A DNA stretch of 64,000 bases from Alkalicoccobacillus gibsonii (GCF_016798245.1 NZ_JAEUZA010000001.1:542221-606220), one strand, 5' to 3'; counted from the stretch's first letter, positions 52,712 to 62,132 are shown. Notes: generated by a model from the sequence alone, not told the origin. Program-made: numbers and translations.

Positions 52712-53308
52712 ATGATCCTACCGATTTTATCTTATTTTAGAAAACCGTACGTTCTACTTTTACTCCTATTGATTAACGTTCCTGGCACCATTTACGGGTT
52801 TGTATGGTATTGGAATCAATTAAAAGCTACGCCTTGGTATTTCACCCCATTTGTACCTGATAGTCCAACAGCCAGCCTATTTTTTGTCTTTGTTCTTATC
52901 GCTTTTCTATTGAAAACGAATTGGCCGCTATTTGAGGCGTTAGCTGGCGTTACATTAATAAAATATGGAATTTGGGCCGTCGTGATGAATAGTTCTTCGG
53001 TTATGGCAGGAGCGCCGCTCACGTCAGACATCATTATGTTAAATCTTTCTCATGCTGGTATGGCCATTCAAGCGCTTATCTATGCTCCCTATTTCCGAAT
53101 AAAGCCTTGGCACCTAATCGTAGCCCTAATTTGGACTGTACATAATGACATCATCGACTATGTGTTTGGCATGTTCCCGTGGTTATCATCTGGTCTAATG
53201 CCATATCTTTCGCAAATCGGCTATTTTACGTTCTGGCTTGGTCTGTTCTCAGTAGGGTGTATCTATTGGTTATGCCTTCGCAAGGACCGTTTACAGCTGT
53301 CGCTCTGA
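52712..53308 (+). CDS. ypjA: YpjA membrane protein (DUF1405)
   Basis: 198 residues with six hydrophobic segments (VLLLLLLINVPGTIYGFVWY, ASLFFVFVLIAFLL, LNLSHAGMAIQALIYAPYF, WHLIVALIWTVHNDIIDYVFG, IGYFTFWLGLFSVGCIYWLCL). Length, first lines (ILPILSYFRKPYVLLLLLLIN) and position after qcrC match YpjA/DUF1405. No known activity. ATG after GAAAGGAAAG. Confidence 0.88.
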   Translation: MILPILSYFRKPYVLLLLLLINVPGTIYGFVWYWNQLKATPWYFTPFVPDSPTASLFFVFVLIAFLLKTNWPLFEALAGVTLIKYGIWAVVMNSSSVMAGAPLTSDIIMLNLSHAGMAIQALIYAPYFRIKPWHLIVALIWTVHNDIIDYVFGMFPWLSSGLMPYLSQIGYFTFWLGLFSVGCIYWLCLRKDRLQLSL

Positions 53309-53383
53309 AGCAGTTGAGTTCAGAATTCCTGGTCTACTCTTGTCCTACCTTTCATAGGATGTAAGGAATGGGGGAGGGATACT

Positions 53384-54184
53384 GTGCGATACGTAAAGGG
53401 AATCTTACTTTTTCTTGTTTGTTTTGGGTGGTTAGGGGTGCAGAACGTACAAGCAAGTTCTGAAAGTCATTGGACTGATGTGAGTAAGACGGCAGATCTT
53501 GTGCTGCAATTAACTAAACAAGAAAATTTAACTGAAGCGAATCAATTACTTGAATCATTTAATCATACATGGCAAAACGTGAATCACGAGCAGTCACCTT
53601 TTTTTGATACAGAGAGTGAACAAGCCATCTCTCTCACATTGCAACAAGCTCAAGTGGCTCTCCAATCATCAGATATGGAGCAGGTGGAGCGGGTAGATCG
53701 AGTGACAACGTTTAGACTTGCTGTTGATGCCGTATCAAATAACAGTCAGCCTCTATGGCTTTTGAGTGAAACATCTCTTCTTAAAGCAGCAGAGGAGCTT
53801 AAAGTGGTAGCTGAAGATCAAACATCTGACGTATTTTATCAACAATTAAATGAGATTAATCGTCAATACCAAGTCATTCGTCCGGCTTTGTCTATTCAAG
53901 CAGCAAGTGACCTGTATTTTATTGATACACAGCTAGATACGTTCTTATCTTCAAAAAAGCAGTTGGACGTGGGTGCTAGAACGGCTTATGCTGCTCAACT
54001 AGAGGAAGATATCCAAACGATGTATGAAGAGTATGATCAAGAAGAAGCGGATCCATCTTTATGGTGGATGATCTTCACAATTGGTGGAATGATTATAGTA
54101 TCTCTTTCCTATGTTGGCTGGAGAAAGTATGCGGCTTCTCAAGTGAAACATCAAGAAAAGGAAAAAGAGAAAGAGAAAATGTAA
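53384..54184 (+). CDS. ypjB: Sporulation protein YpjB
   Basis: 266 residues: signal peptide (residues 1-24), a long helical extracytoplasmic part (NLTEANQLLESFNHTWQN..., YFIDTQLDTFLSSKKQLDVGARTAYAAQLEEDIQTMYEEY), then a membrane segment near 228-246 (SLWWMIFTIGGMIIVSLSYVGW) and a charged tail ending KEKEKEKEKM. It matches the YpjB family linked to sporulation in B. subtilis by regulation. GTG start after GGGGAGGG. Function not known. Confidence 0.85.
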   Translation: MRYVKGILLFLVCFGWLGVQNVQASSESHWTDVSKTADLVLQLTKQENLTEANQLLESFNHTWQNVNHEQSPFFDTESEQAISLTLQQAQVALQSSDMEQVERVDRVTTFRLAVDAVSNNSQPLWLLSETSLLKAAEELKVVAEDQTSDVFYQQLNEINRQYQVIRPALSIQAASDLYFIDTQLDTFLSSKKQLDVGARTAYAAQLEEDIQTMYEEYDQEEADPSLWWMIFTIGGMIIVSLSYVGWRKYAASQVKHQEKEKEKEKM

Positions 54185-54208
54185 CGTAGTAGCTGGGATA
54201 CTTACACT

Positions 54209-54237
54209 TTGACTTTTCCTGACGTTTTAAGTACACT
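54209..54237 (+). promoter_or_regulatory. Sigma-A promoter of YugP-like gene
   Basis: TTGACT at 54209-54214, exactly 17 bases, TACACT at 54232-54237; start codon at 54283. Confidence 0.6.
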
Positions 54238-54282
54238 ATAATCATATAGTAATTCTAGGTAAAAGGATGAGGTGAGTGTATC

Positions 54283-54963
54283 GTGTCAATTAGTTTTCTT
54301 GTTTATTTTGCTTTACTGCTCATTATTCCGATATGGGCAAGCAGCAGGGTAAAAAAAGCGTATAACAAATATTCTCAGGTTCGTAATTCTGCAGATATGA
54401 CCGGAGCAGAGGTTGCTCGTAAAATTCTTGATGATAATGGATTATTTGACGTGCGAATTGAAGAAGTAAAAGGTCAGCTATCAGATCACTATGATCCTCG
54501 CGCGAAAACAGTGCGGTTGTCCTCTGAAAACTATCATAGACCATCAGTTGCAGGGGCAGCGGTTGCAGCGCATGAGGTGGGACATGCGATTCAAGATGCT
54601 GAAAGTTATTCGTTTCTAAACTTCCGTAGCGCGCTTGCGCCAGTTGCTAGTTTGGGCTCAAATGCTTCCTTCTTCTTTTTGATTGCTGGTATGATTTTCT
54701 CTATCTCAAATTTGGTTTTTGTTGGGATAATTTTTATGGCGGCTGCGGTATTATTTCAGCTTGTCACTTTACCGGTTGAATTTAATGCAAGTAATCGTGC
54801 GATGGAGCAAATGGTATCATCTGGTATCATTCGAAACAATGAAGAACGTGAAACGAAAAAAGTCCTAAATGCAGCTGCAATGACGTATGTTGCAGGAGCG
54901 CTAGTTGCCCTACTTGAACTTGTTCGTTTTGTTTTAATGTTTATGAATATGAATGACGACTAA
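54283..54963 (+). CDS. YugP-like membrane zinc metallopeptidase
   Basis: 226 residues. A first membrane segment (5-20), then SSRVKKAYNKYSQVRNSADMTGAEVARKILDDNGL, DHYDPRAKTVRLSSENYHRPSVAGAAVAAHEVGHAIQD with the zinc motif HEVGH near 98, and a pair of membrane helices. The ending EFNASNRAMEQMVSSGII...ETKKVLNAAAMTYVAGAL is typical for the YugP family of membrane zinc proteases. GTG start after GAGGTGAG. In B. subtilis yugP lies elsewhere, so the local order is different. Substrate unknown. Confidence 0.87.
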   Translation: MSISFLVYFALLLIIPIWASSRVKKAYNKYSQVRNSADMTGAEVARKILDDNGLFDVRIEEVKGQLSDHYDPRAKTVRLSSENYHRPSVAGAAVAAHEVGHAIQDAESYSFLNFRSALAPVASLGSNASFFFLIAGMIFSISNLVFVGIIFMAAAVLFQLVTLPVEFNASNRAMEQMVSSGIIRNNEERETKKVLNAAAMTYVAGALVALLELVRFVLMFMNMNDD

Positions 54964-55032
54964 TCGCGAAAGAGGTTAGGAGATAACGGTAAAATCCTTA
55001 TGGAAACACGAACATAGTAACCAATCCGCTAC

Positions 55033-55139
55033 AGGAGAATCCCTCGCACCCGCAAACACGGCTTCAGCCTCATCCGTGGAAGAACACCACTGCTGAGTCT
55101 TCAGACACGTGTTTTTCCGCAGGAGTCTCGGGTTCTCCT
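55033..55139 (+). repeat. Palindromic dispersed-repeat-like element
   Basis: About 107 bases with interrupted inverted arms: AGGAGAA-CCC (55033-55043) opposite GGGTTCTCCT (55130-55139), and inner CACG/CGTG blocks. The minus strand begins AGGAGAACCCGAGACTCCTG and holds ACACGTGTCTGAAGAC, resembling GC-richer dispersed palindromic elements common between genes in bacilli. It differs in base composition from neighbouring DNA. I see no gene in it. Confidence 0.55.
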
Positions 55140-55163
55140 TTCGCTCGTTTCGCAAAAGACACG

Positions 55164-55215
55164 AATGGCGAATGATTCGCTCATTGAATCATTCGCCATT
55201 TTCTCGTTTATTTTT
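55164..55215 (+). terminator. Strong hairpin between YugP-like gene and ypjC
   Basis: Perfect 15-bp stem (55164-55178 with 55186-55200), 7-base loop, followed by TTCTCGTTTATTTTT. It lies between convergent genes, so it may end both transcripts. Confidence 0.75.
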
Positions 55216-55239
55216 GAGTCATGTCCTAGTCGCCTTTTT

Positions 55240-56109
55240 CTAAAGATGTAATGGCTGCTTATTTTCATCTAACGTAAATCCTTCTCCACTAACATCTGTT
55301 ACATTACTGATGGTAACAAAGGCATGTGGATCAATGCGTTGAACGAGGTTTTTAAATCGTGCTAATTCGTTTCTTGCGACAACGCAATACAATACATCTT
55401 TCTCGGAGCCTGTAAAGCTTCCTGTCCCCTTTAAAGAAGTCGCTCCCCGACCCATTTCTCTTAAAATGGCTTCAGATATATCTGGAATCTGTTCGGATAT
55501 AATAAAGGCTGCTTTGGCGGAATACGCACCTTCTTGTATAAAATCAATCACTCGCGCTGCGATAAAAACAAGAACTAGTGTATACATGACCTCTCGATAA
55601 TTAATATAGAGAAGCGATGTAGCAATTACGCACGCATCAAAGACAAACATCGTTCGTCCGATACTCCATCCAAAGTAGCGTAAACAAAGCTTGGCGATAA
55701 TATCAACGCCTCCTGTTGTCCCACCGTAGCGGAAAACAAGACCTAAGCCAACTCCTATAAAGGCTCCAGCAAATAATGCAGCTAACGTTAAGTCATCGTG
55801 AAGCGGTATGTAAACTAGTTGAAACCGTTGAAACAGGTCTAGAAAAACAGATACAGCAACTGTACCTACAATCGTATAAATAAATGTAGTTCTGCCAAGT
55901 AGCTTCCATCCAATAAAAAATAAGGGGATGTTTAAAACTAAATTCGAAATGGCTGGATTAAGATTAAATGCATAAAATAAAATGAGTGTGACTCCAGTAA
56001 ATCCTCCATCTGCTAACGAATTCTCCATATTAAAATAAACAAGTCCAAATGACATTAGTGCGGATCCGACAATCACAAAAAAGAGATTGCGAATATGTTG
56101 ATAGATCAT
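55240..56109 (-). CDS. ypjC: YitT family membrane protein YpjC
   Basis: 289 residues on the minus strand. Five or six membrane segments with the YitT signature SLADGGFTGVTLILFYAFNLNPAISNLVLNIPLFFIGW near 28 and FRYGGTTGGVDIIAKLCLRYFGWSIGR near 120, then a C-terminal DUF2179 domain (AFIISEQIPDISEAILREMGRGATSLKGTGSFTGSEKDVLYCVVARNEL). The orientation opposite to its neighbours is the same as in B. subtilis ypjC. Start at 56109 after AAAGGAGG; the frame is open further upstream. Confidence 0.9.
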   Translation of the reverse strand: MIYQHIRNLFFVIVGSALMSFGLVYFNMENSLADGGFTGVTLILFYAFNLNPAISNLVLNIPLFFIGWKLLGRTTFIYTIVGTVAVSVFLDLFQRFQLVYIPLHDDLTLAALFAGAFIGVGLGLVFRYGGTTGGVDIIAKLCLRYFGWSIGRTMFVFDACVIATSLLYINYREVMYTLVLVFIAARVIDFIQEGAYSAKAAFIISEQIPDISEAILREMGRGATSLKGTGSFTGSEKDVLYCVVARNELARFKNLVQRIDPHAFVTISNVTDVSGEGFTLDENKQPLHL

Positions 56110-56241
56110 AATTTTCCTCCTTTGTCCCTTCATTACTCTATAAAATATTTCAAGAAAAAGCTAGTTTCATTTTTAAAAGGATCTTATCTCACACAATTTT
56201 AATTGTACATATAGGCATATATTGAGAGTGAGGTGATCATT

Positions 56242-56439
56242 ATGAAGTCATTTATTTCATTATTCTTTATCTTATGCTTAAACAGTCTGTTCTTTGCGAG
56301 TGTCATCATGTTAGTCATAGCGAAATGGCCTGTGATTGACCAACTGACCGGAATTCTTGTGATTATTTTAAGTTTTGTGCTTGGTTTGTGGAATGTGATA
56401 GCCTTTGTAGACCTTGTTAATGCACGACGAAAGAACTAG
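56242..56439 (+). CDS. Small membrane protein, unknown
   Basis: 65 residues, almost entirely two hydrophobic segments (MKSFISLFFILCLNSLFFASVIMLVIA and LTGILVIILSFVLGLWNVIAFVDLV), ending in the basic tail NARRKN. ATG 56242 is 7 bases after GTGAGGTG. I do not recognise a family. It diverges from ypjC and precedes the Sda-like gene. Confidence 0.65.
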   Translation: MKSFISLFFILCLNSLFFASVIMLVIAKWPVIDQLTGILVIILSFVLGLWNVIAFVDLVNARRKN

Positions 56440-56559
56440 AAGTATTGCAGAAAGATGTCAAATTAATTTCATTTATATTATTTTCAACATTATAGGTTTT
56501 AAGTCATGTTAAGTTGGGAAAAGAGACAGTATAAATTTTTGTAGAAGAGAGGTTAGACC

Positions 56560-56730
56560 GTGGACAAATATTTATCCGTCGAAGTGTTAAGAGCTGCGTA
56601 CAGGCAAGCAATATTAAATGATCATGATCAAGACTTTATTCAATTAATCCGTGAAGAACTTATTAAAAAGGAAGCGGATTCATCTGATAAAACGTTAGTT
56701 CAGTTTGAACATGTTATGGAAAGAGAATAA
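56560..56730 (+). CDS. sda: Sda-like sporulation kinase inhibitor
   Basis: 56-residue protein with GTG start 7 bases after AGAGAGG. The pattern YLSVEVLRAAYRQAILNDHDQDFIQLIREELIKKE follows Sda closely (LSDEL..., helix, then DFIxLIxxEI), including the hydrophobic FI in the turn between the two antiparallel helices that blocks the sporulation kinase KinA. The N-terminus has three extra charged residues and the C-terminus a 20-residue extension. No clear DnaA boxes lie upstream, so the replication-stress control known in B. subtilis is not evident. Whether this is the genome's main Sda or a paralogue cannot be told. Confidence 0.65.
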   Translation: MDKYLSVEVLRAAYRQAILNDHDQDFIQLIREELIKKEADSSDKTLVQFEHVMERE

Positions 56731-56933
56731 TCATACCACTACGTACATAAACCTATTTAATCGCCTGCCTTGCTCCTATTCAATTGAGAGGGTGGGTTTT
56801 TTAGCGTTAAAAAGCTTTCAGCAGGATTATACGGCTATAGAATTGCGAAATTGCACGTAATTCGCTAACATGGTAATTGAACAAACATTACATAAGCGAT
56901 TGAATTGGAAGTACTGGAAGAAGGGTGATAAAG

Positions 56934-57734
56934 ATGAATGAAATAAAACTTGTTATTGCAGGACCTAGAGGGAATATGGGACGGGAAGCCGTTACATTAA
57001 CTCAGGAAACGGAACATTTTTCACTAGTTGCTGTGATTGATTCTAAACATGATGGAAAGCGGTTATCTGAAGTAGATGGAATGCCGGAATTAGACATTCC
57101 TGTTTATACAGATATTAAGCAATGTTTTACGGAACAAAAGCCAGACGTATTAATTGATCTGACCTCTCCAGAAATTGGGAAAATTCATCTTGAGGCTGCT
57201 TTAGATCATGGAGTACGTCCAGTTATCGGAACAACAGGTTTTACTCAAGAAGAGATTGATCGATTACGCACGAAGGCAGAGGATAAAGGCATAGGCGCGA
57301 TTATTGCACCTAATTTTGCCATAGGTGCTATTTTAATGATGAAGTTTGCACAAACGGCAGCTCGCTATATGCCAGATGTAGAAATATTAGAAATGCATCA
57401 TGATAGAAAGCTGGATGCACCATCAGGAACTGCTCATAAAACGGCTCAATTAATTTCAGAAGTAAGAGAAGCGAAAAAGCAAGGACACGAAAATGAAACA
57501 GAAGATCTACAAGGAGCACGCGGGGCGGATATGGAAGGCATGCGCATTCATAGTATTCGTCTACCTGGGTTAGTCGCTCACCAAGAGGTTATTTTTGGTG
57601 GACCAGGTCAAACCTTAACGATCCGTCATGATTCCATTAATCGCGCGTCCTTTATGCCGGGTGTTCGTTTATCAGTGGAAACGGTTCTTTCACTAGATAC
57701 ATTGGTATACGGATTAGAACATATTATCGAGTAG
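56934..57734 (+). CDS. dapB: 4-hydroxy-tetrahydrodipicolinate reductase
   Basis: 266 residues, for lysine, meso-diaminopimelate and, in spores, dipicolinate precursors. Seen: [14 protein letters not shown] at 6 for NAD(P)H binding, [32 protein letters not shown] near 74, [15 protein letters not shown] near 125, [19 protein letters not shown] near 152 and [14 protein letters not shown] near 221. ATG 56934 after AAGGGTG; GTG 56925 overlaps that site. First of dapB-mgsA-bshB1-bshA-cca-birA. Confidence 0.95.
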   Translation: MNEIKLVIAGPRGNMGREAVTLTQETEHFSLVAVIDSKHDGKRLSEVDGMPELDIPVYTDIKQCFTEQKPDVLIDLTSPEIGKIHLEAALDHGVRPVIGTTGFTQEEIDRLRTKAEDKGIGAIIAPNFAIGAILMMKFAQTAARYMPDVEILEMHHDRKLDAPSGTAHKTAQLISEVREAKKQGHENETEDLQGARGADMEGMRIHSIRLPGLVAHQEVIFGGPGQTLTIRHDSINRASFMPGVRLSVETVLSLDTLVYGLEHIIE

Positions 57735-57746
57735 AGGGGATATAAC

Positions 57747-58139
57747 ATGAGAATCGCACTAATTGCTCACGATAAGAAAAAAGATGATATGGTAGAGTTT
57801 TCACTTGCATACAAGGATATTCTGGCAGAACATGAGCTATATGCCACGGGAACAACGGGAACCCGCATCTCGGAAGCGACTGGCTTGTCCGTGACGTTGT
57901 TCAAGTCAGGCCCATTAGGTGGAGATCAGCAAATTGGTGCGCGAGTCGCTGAAAATTTATTTGATCTGATCATTTTTTTGCGAGATCCACTAACTGCACA
58001 ACCTCATGAACCAGATGTTACAGCACTTGTCAGGCTATGTGACTTGCAATCCGTTCCACTTGCAACAAATTTAGGAACGGCAGATATTTTAATTAAAGGG
58101 TTAAAAAATGGTGACTTTAAATGGCGGGAAGTATTGTAA
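57747..58139 (+). CDS. mgsA: Methylglyoxal synthase
   Basis: 130 residues. Seen: [17 protein letters not shown] at 3, the phosphate-binding [15 protein letters not shown] near 33, [16 protein letters not shown] near 54 and [39 protein letters not shown] near 76, with the catalytic Asp. It drains dihydroxyacetone phosphate to methylglyoxal. Its place next to bacillithiol genes is meaningful because bacillithiol detoxifies methylglyoxal. ATG after GAGGGG. Confidence 0.95.
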   Translation: MRIALIAHDKKKDDMVEFSLAYKDILAEHELYATGTTGTRISEATGLSVTLFKSGPLGGDQQIGARVAENLFDLIIFLRDPLTAQPHEPDVTALVRLCDLQSVPLATNLGTADILIKGLKNGDFKWREVL

Positions 58140-58154
58140 AAAAGGAATGAGACG

Positions 58155-58865
58155 ATGGACTCACTAGATATTCTGGCATTCGGTGCACATCCGGATGACG
58201 TAGAGATTGGTATGGCGGGTACGCTTGCCAAATATGCAAGCTTGGGGAAAAAAGTTGGCATTTGCAATCTTACAAGAGCTGAACTATCTTCAAACGGTTC
58301 GGTTGAAATCCGTCAACAAGAAGCAGAGGAAGCGGCTCGTCATCTAGGTTTGACTAAACGAATACAGCTTGATCTTGCAGATCGCGGATTAAGTAGGAAT
58401 GAAGCCGAAAGCTTAGCGGAAATCACTTCTGTAATTCGTACATATAAGCCGACCATTGTTTTTGCACCAAGCAGTCCTGATCGGCACCCCGATCATGTTC
58501 ATGCAGGTCGATTAATTCAGGAAGCGGTTTTTAATGCTCGTATTTACAAATATCAATGTATGAACAACTTACCAGCGCACAAAGTACGCGATGTGTTCAC
58601 TTATTTTATTAATGGATTAGCACAGCCGGACTTTGTTGTGGATATCGCAGAATGGAAAGAGCAAAAACGCAAAGCGCTTCAAGCGTATAAGAGCCAGTTT
58701 GAACACTCTGCATCAAGTGTTGAAACTCCACTTAACTCAGAATATATAGCAAGTGTGGAAGCAAGGGACAAAGTGTTTGGAAGTCAAGCGGGTCTTCAGG
58801 TTGCAGAAGGCTTTCTAACGGTCAAACCTTTGGTTATCTCTAATTTACTGGAAGGGAACCTGTAA
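58155..58865 (+). CDS. bshB1: Bacillithiol biosynthesis deacetylase BshB1
   Basis: 236-residue zinc deacetylase of the LmbE type. Seen: zinc site AFGAHPDDVEIGMAGTLAKY near 8, NLTRAELSSNGSVEIRQQEAEEAARHLGL near 39, and PSSPDRHPDHVHAGRLIQEAVFNARIYKY near 105. It deacetylates GlcNAc-malate to GlcN-malate, the second step to bacillithiol. 15 bases after mgsA, 3 bases before bshA. Confidence 0.95.
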   Translation: MDSLDILAFGAHPDDVEIGMAGTLAKYASLGKKVGICNLTRAELSSNGSVEIRQQEAEEAARHLGLTKRIQLDLADRGLSRNEAESLAEITSVIRTYKPTIVFAPSSPDRHPDHVHAGRLIQEAVFNARIYKYQCMNNLPAHKVRDVFTYFINGLAQPDFVVDIAEWKEQKRKALQAYKSQFEHSASSVETPLNSEYIASVEARDKVFGSQAGLQVAEGFLTVKPLVISNLLEGNL

Positions 58866-58868
58866 CAG

Positions 58869-60005
58869 ATGAAGTATCGTATTGGAATAAGCTGTTATCC
58901 TACGGTTGGTGGATCAGGAGTAGTAGCTACTGAGCTTGGGAAACAGCTTGCAAGCAAAGGTCATGACGTTCATTTTATTACTTCGAGCATTCCCTTTCGG
59001 TTAGATCGAGTGTATCCCAACGTCTATTATCACGAAGTACAGGTAAATCAATATGCTGTTTTTCAGCATCCTCCTTATGATCTAACGTTAGCAAGTAAAA
59101 TGGCAGAAGTGATTGATAGAGAAAAACTTGACATTCTTCATGTGCATTATGCGGTGCCTCACGCAATTTGTGCCATTTTGGCGAGAGATATGGCCAAACA
59201 TCCTGTGAAGATTGTCACCACATTACACGGGACTGACATCACCATTCTCGGTGTGGATCAATCGTTAAAGCCATTAATCAAATATGGAATTGATGCGTCT
59301 GATGCTGTTACTGCGGTATCAGATGATTTAATTAAACAAACCTATGAATTAGTTCAATCAGCAAAAGATATTCAAACCGTCTATAACTTTATTGATGAGT
59401 TACAGTATCATCCGGTAGAAACTGGTGACTTAAAGAAGAGATACGGAATTGAAGCGGATGAAGCTGTTTTTATCCATATCTCCAATTTCAGGCCGGTGAA
59501 GCGAATTCAGGACGTTATAAAAAGCTTTTCACTTATCAACCAATCGATCAGAGCCAAATTATTGTTAATTGGTGACGGACAAGAGCTACCGGCTGCAAGG
59601 GAATTAATTAGCGAGCTCGGTTTAGAAGAACAGGTGCTTGTGCTTGGTAGTCAAAAGCATTTAGCAGAACTTCTATCAATAAGTGATGTGATGCTTCTAC
59701 TGAGTGAGAAAGAAAGCTTTGGCTTAGTTGCTTTAGAAGCGATGGCCTGTGGGGTCCCTGTCATTGGTACAAGGATAGGAGGGATTCCTGAGGTTATTAA
59801 AGATGGAGAAACTGGCTTTTTATGTGAAGTTGGAGACGTAGGCGATGTAATGAAGCGAGCAATTCAACTAGTGGAGGATCCGAGCACTCTTCAACGATTC
59901 AGAGAAGCTGCGATGCAGGATGTAATTGAACGCTTTAATGCAGATAAGATTGTCGCTGAGTATGAAGCCATTTATCAATCTGTATTAGCGGAAAGGAATG
60001 ATTAG
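58869..60005 (+). CDS. bshA: N-acetyl-alpha-D-glucosaminyl L-malate synthase BshA
   Basis: 378-residue GT4 glycosyltransferase that joins GlcNAc to L-malate, the first step to bacillithiol. Seen: the start [52 protein letters not shown] near 93, [12 protein letters not shown] near 115, [11 protein letters not shown] near 172 and the EX7E motif in [31 protein letters not shown] near 279. Forms one operon with bshB1 and cca. Confidence 0.95.
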   Translation: MKYRIGISCYPTVGGSGVVATELGKQLASKGHDVHFITSSIPFRLDRVYPNVYYHEVQVNQYAVFQHPPYDLTLASKMAEVIDREKLDILHVHYAVPHAICAILARDMAKHPVKIVTTLHGTDITILGVDQSLKPLIKYGIDASDAVTAVSDDLIKQTYELVQSAKDIQTVYNFIDELQYHPVETGDLKKRYGIEADEAVFIHISNFRPVKRIQDVIKSFSLINQSIRAKLLLIGDGQELPAARELISELGLEEQVLVLGSQKHLAELLSISDVMLLLSEKESFGLVALEAMACGVPVIGTRIGGIPEVIKDGETGFLCEVGDVGDVMKRAIQLVEDPSTLQRFREAAMQDVIERFNADKIVAEYEAIYQSVLAERND

Positions 60006-60008
60006 CTC

Positions 60009-61154
60009 TTGAATCCTTTGGCTAAGCAAGCAGCAGCACAAGTGATGAATCAACTCCTTGAGCACGGATACCGTGCTCATATGGTTGGTGGAGCGGTTCG
60101 TGATGGATTGTTGCAAAGGGAAGTATCTGATATTGATGTGACGACATCTGCTAAATCAGCAGAGATCTGTGCGCTGTTCAAACGGGCGCACCAGATGAAC
60201 ACGGAGCATCAAACGGTTCTGGTTCGAATAGGCGAGATGCATATCGAAGTGACAACCGAACGCGGGCTTTCATTAGCAGAAGATCTTGCTTCTCGTGACT
60301 TTACAATCAATTCAATGGCGCAAACATTAGAAGGGGAAATTATTGATCCCTATAACGGACAAGAGGATCTTACTCAGAAACTAATACGGTCGTTCAGCCC
60401 GGAAGATCGCATGGACGAAGATCCTTTACGCATGCTCAGGGCGATACGTTTTTGCAGTGAATTAACCTTTTTAATTGATAGAACGCTATTAGAGGTCATA
60501 AAGCAAAAGGCTCCGTCTATTCAGCACGTGGCAGGCGAACGAATCGTTACTGAATGGGACAAGCTGCTGAGTGGTAGCAACTTACAACAAGCGTTTCATT
60601 ATTTAAAAGAGACTGAACTCTATTCCTATTTACCGGGACTACATATGTCAATAGATGAGATTGAACGACTTAAAAGTGTTCCGAAGCTTCAGAACTTAGA
60701 TTCAGTTAATCGTTGGGTGTTATATTTTCTCTGGATTAAAAAGCCATCTCATTCAGCTACACAGGACTTACCTTTATCAAATGAAACCAAAAGACAGATT
60801 AAGTCACGTTTGACTCTTTTTGAGTACCGAGAGCAGCACCCATTAACGGATTGGGTACTCTTTCAGTCCAGTTTGTCGGTTGTTCGAGATGTAGAACAGC
60901 TACGTCGCTTTTTCCAATTGACAAGCATGAATGATCAACTGCTACAGGAAAAGTGGGAGGCCCTTCCGATTCATTCAAGCAAGGAGTTAAAAATATCAGG
61001 TAGAGATCTTATGGAAAATCGAAAGATCCCTTCTGGACCATGGATAAAAGAGGAATTAGAGTGGCTTCTGCGTCTTGTTATCAGCAGGTCTATTACACAT
61101 TCAAAAGCAGCACTTTTAGATGCGATTGAAAGGAGGAGAAATGATGAGAAATGA
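60009..61154 (+). CDS. cca: CCA-adding tRNA nucleotidyltransferase
   Basis: 381 residues. Seen: YRAHMVGGAVRDGLLQREVSDIDVTTSA near 21 with catalytic DxD, GLSLAEDLASRDFTINSMAQTLEGEIIDPYNGQEDL near 86, DEDPLRMLRAIRFCSEL near 136, and a helical C-terminal part. It adds or repairs the CCA end of tRNAs. TTG start; the ribosome binding site GAAAGGA lies rather far (about 11 bases). Overlaps birA by 11 bases. Confidence 0.92.
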   Translation: MNPLAKQAAAQVMNQLLEHGYRAHMVGGAVRDGLLQREVSDIDVTTSAKSAEICALFKRAHQMNTEHQTVLVRIGEMHIEVTTERGLSLAEDLASRDFTINSMAQTLEGEIIDPYNGQEDLTQKLIRSFSPEDRMDEDPLRMLRAIRFCSELTFLIDRTLLEVIKQKAPSIQHVAGERIVTEWDKLLSGSNLQQAFHYLKETELYSYLPGLHMSIDEIERLKSVPKLQNLDSVNRWVLYFLWIKKPSHSATQDLPLSNETKRQIKSRLTLFEYREQHPLTDWVLFQSSLSVVRDVEQLRRFFQLTSMNDQLLQEKWEALPIHSSKELKISGRDLMENRKIPSGPWIKEELEWLLRLVISRSITHSKAALLDAIERRRNDEK

Positions 61155-62115
61155 ACTCGTTCAAAAACTAGTGGAATATCAGGGTGAATACGTATCTGGT
61201 GAACGACTTAGTGAATCATTAGGTGTATCAAGAACGGCCATCTGGAAACAGATTGATGTGCTAAAAAAACACGGGTATCAAATTGAATCCGCACCTAAAA
61301 AAGGATATCAATTAATGGGGCGTCCTGATGGATTGCAGGAGCATGATATTCATTTATATTTGCATACAAAGCGTCTAGGACAAAGCGTTTCTTATTATGC
61401 TACCGTCCCTAGCACCCAGGCTGTTGCACATGAATTAGCTCAAGCAGGAGAGCCAGAGGGACATGTTGTTGTTGCAGATGAACAAACAAGTGGACGTGGT
61501 CGATTTGGGCGTAACTGGAGTTCAGCGGCAGGCACAAGCATATCTATGAGCTTGTTATTGCGGCCAGCACTCGCACCTGAAAATGTACCTCCACTTACTC
61601 TTGTGGCAGCAGTCGCTGTAACTAGAGCGATCGAAAAAGTAACAGGACTCGAAGCTGATATTAAATGGCCAAACGATATTTTACTGAATGGAAAAAAGAT
61701 TGTTGGTATTTTAACAGAAATGCAATCTGAGCCAGGGCTAGCGAATGTGGTTATTCTAGGAATTGGCATTAATGCAAATCAAACTGACGAAGAGCTCATC
61801 CATGATGACCGCAATCAATCCACTTCTCTCGCTACAGAAAAAGGGGAATTAATTAATCGCGCAGAGCTTTTAGCTAACATTCTTGAAGAATTTGAATGGT
61901 TATATGACGCGTATCTGAAAAATGGGTTTAAGGAAATAAAGCTTCTATGGGAAGCGAGATCAATAAGTATTGGTTTGAATCTTGAAGCGAAAAGTATTCA
62001 TGGGACGGTAACTGGACGATCTGTTGGCATTTCCGAAGATGGAGCTCTTTTAGTAGAGGACGCACAGGGAATCACTCACAAGGTGTATTCAGCAGACGTA
62101 CAATCAAAGAACTAG
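61144..62115 (+). CDS. birA: Biotin ligase / biotin operon repressor BirA
   Basis: About 323 residues. An N-terminal winged helix at 1-60 (LVEYQGEYVSGERLSESLGVSRTAIWKQIDVLKKHGY), the ligase core with VVADEQTSGRGRFGRNWSSAAGTSISMSLLL near 110-140, ADIKWPNDILLNGKKIVGILTEM near 172 and ILGIGINAN near 203, and a C-terminal SH3-like domain (HGTVTGRSVGISEDGALLVED). It biotinylates carboxylases and represses biotin genes. ATG 61144 is 7 bases after AGGAGG; ATG 61141 is also possible. Confidence 0.93.
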   Translation: MRNELVQKLVEYQGEYVSGERLSESLGVSRTAIWKQIDVLKKHGYQIESAPKKGYQLMGRPDGLQEHDIHLYLHTKRLGQSVSYYATVPSTQAVAHELAQAGEPEGHVVVADEQTSGRGRFGRNWSSAAGTSISMSLLLRPALAPENVPPLTLVAAVAVTRAIEKVTGLEADIKWPNDILLNGKKIVGILTEMQSEPGLANVVILGIGINANQTDEELIHDDRNQSTSLATEKGELINRAELLANILEEFEWLYDAYLKNGFKEIKLLWEARSISIGLNLEAKSIHGTVTGRSVGISEDGALLVEDAQGITHKVYSADVQSKN

Positions 62116-62132
62116 TCGCCACGTTTAGCTTT

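Noticed and set aside
56763-56803. A T run after the Sda-like gene as an intrinsic terminator
   Set aside because: The stem before it depends on several G-T pairs, a bulge and a mismatch, so I could not support it.
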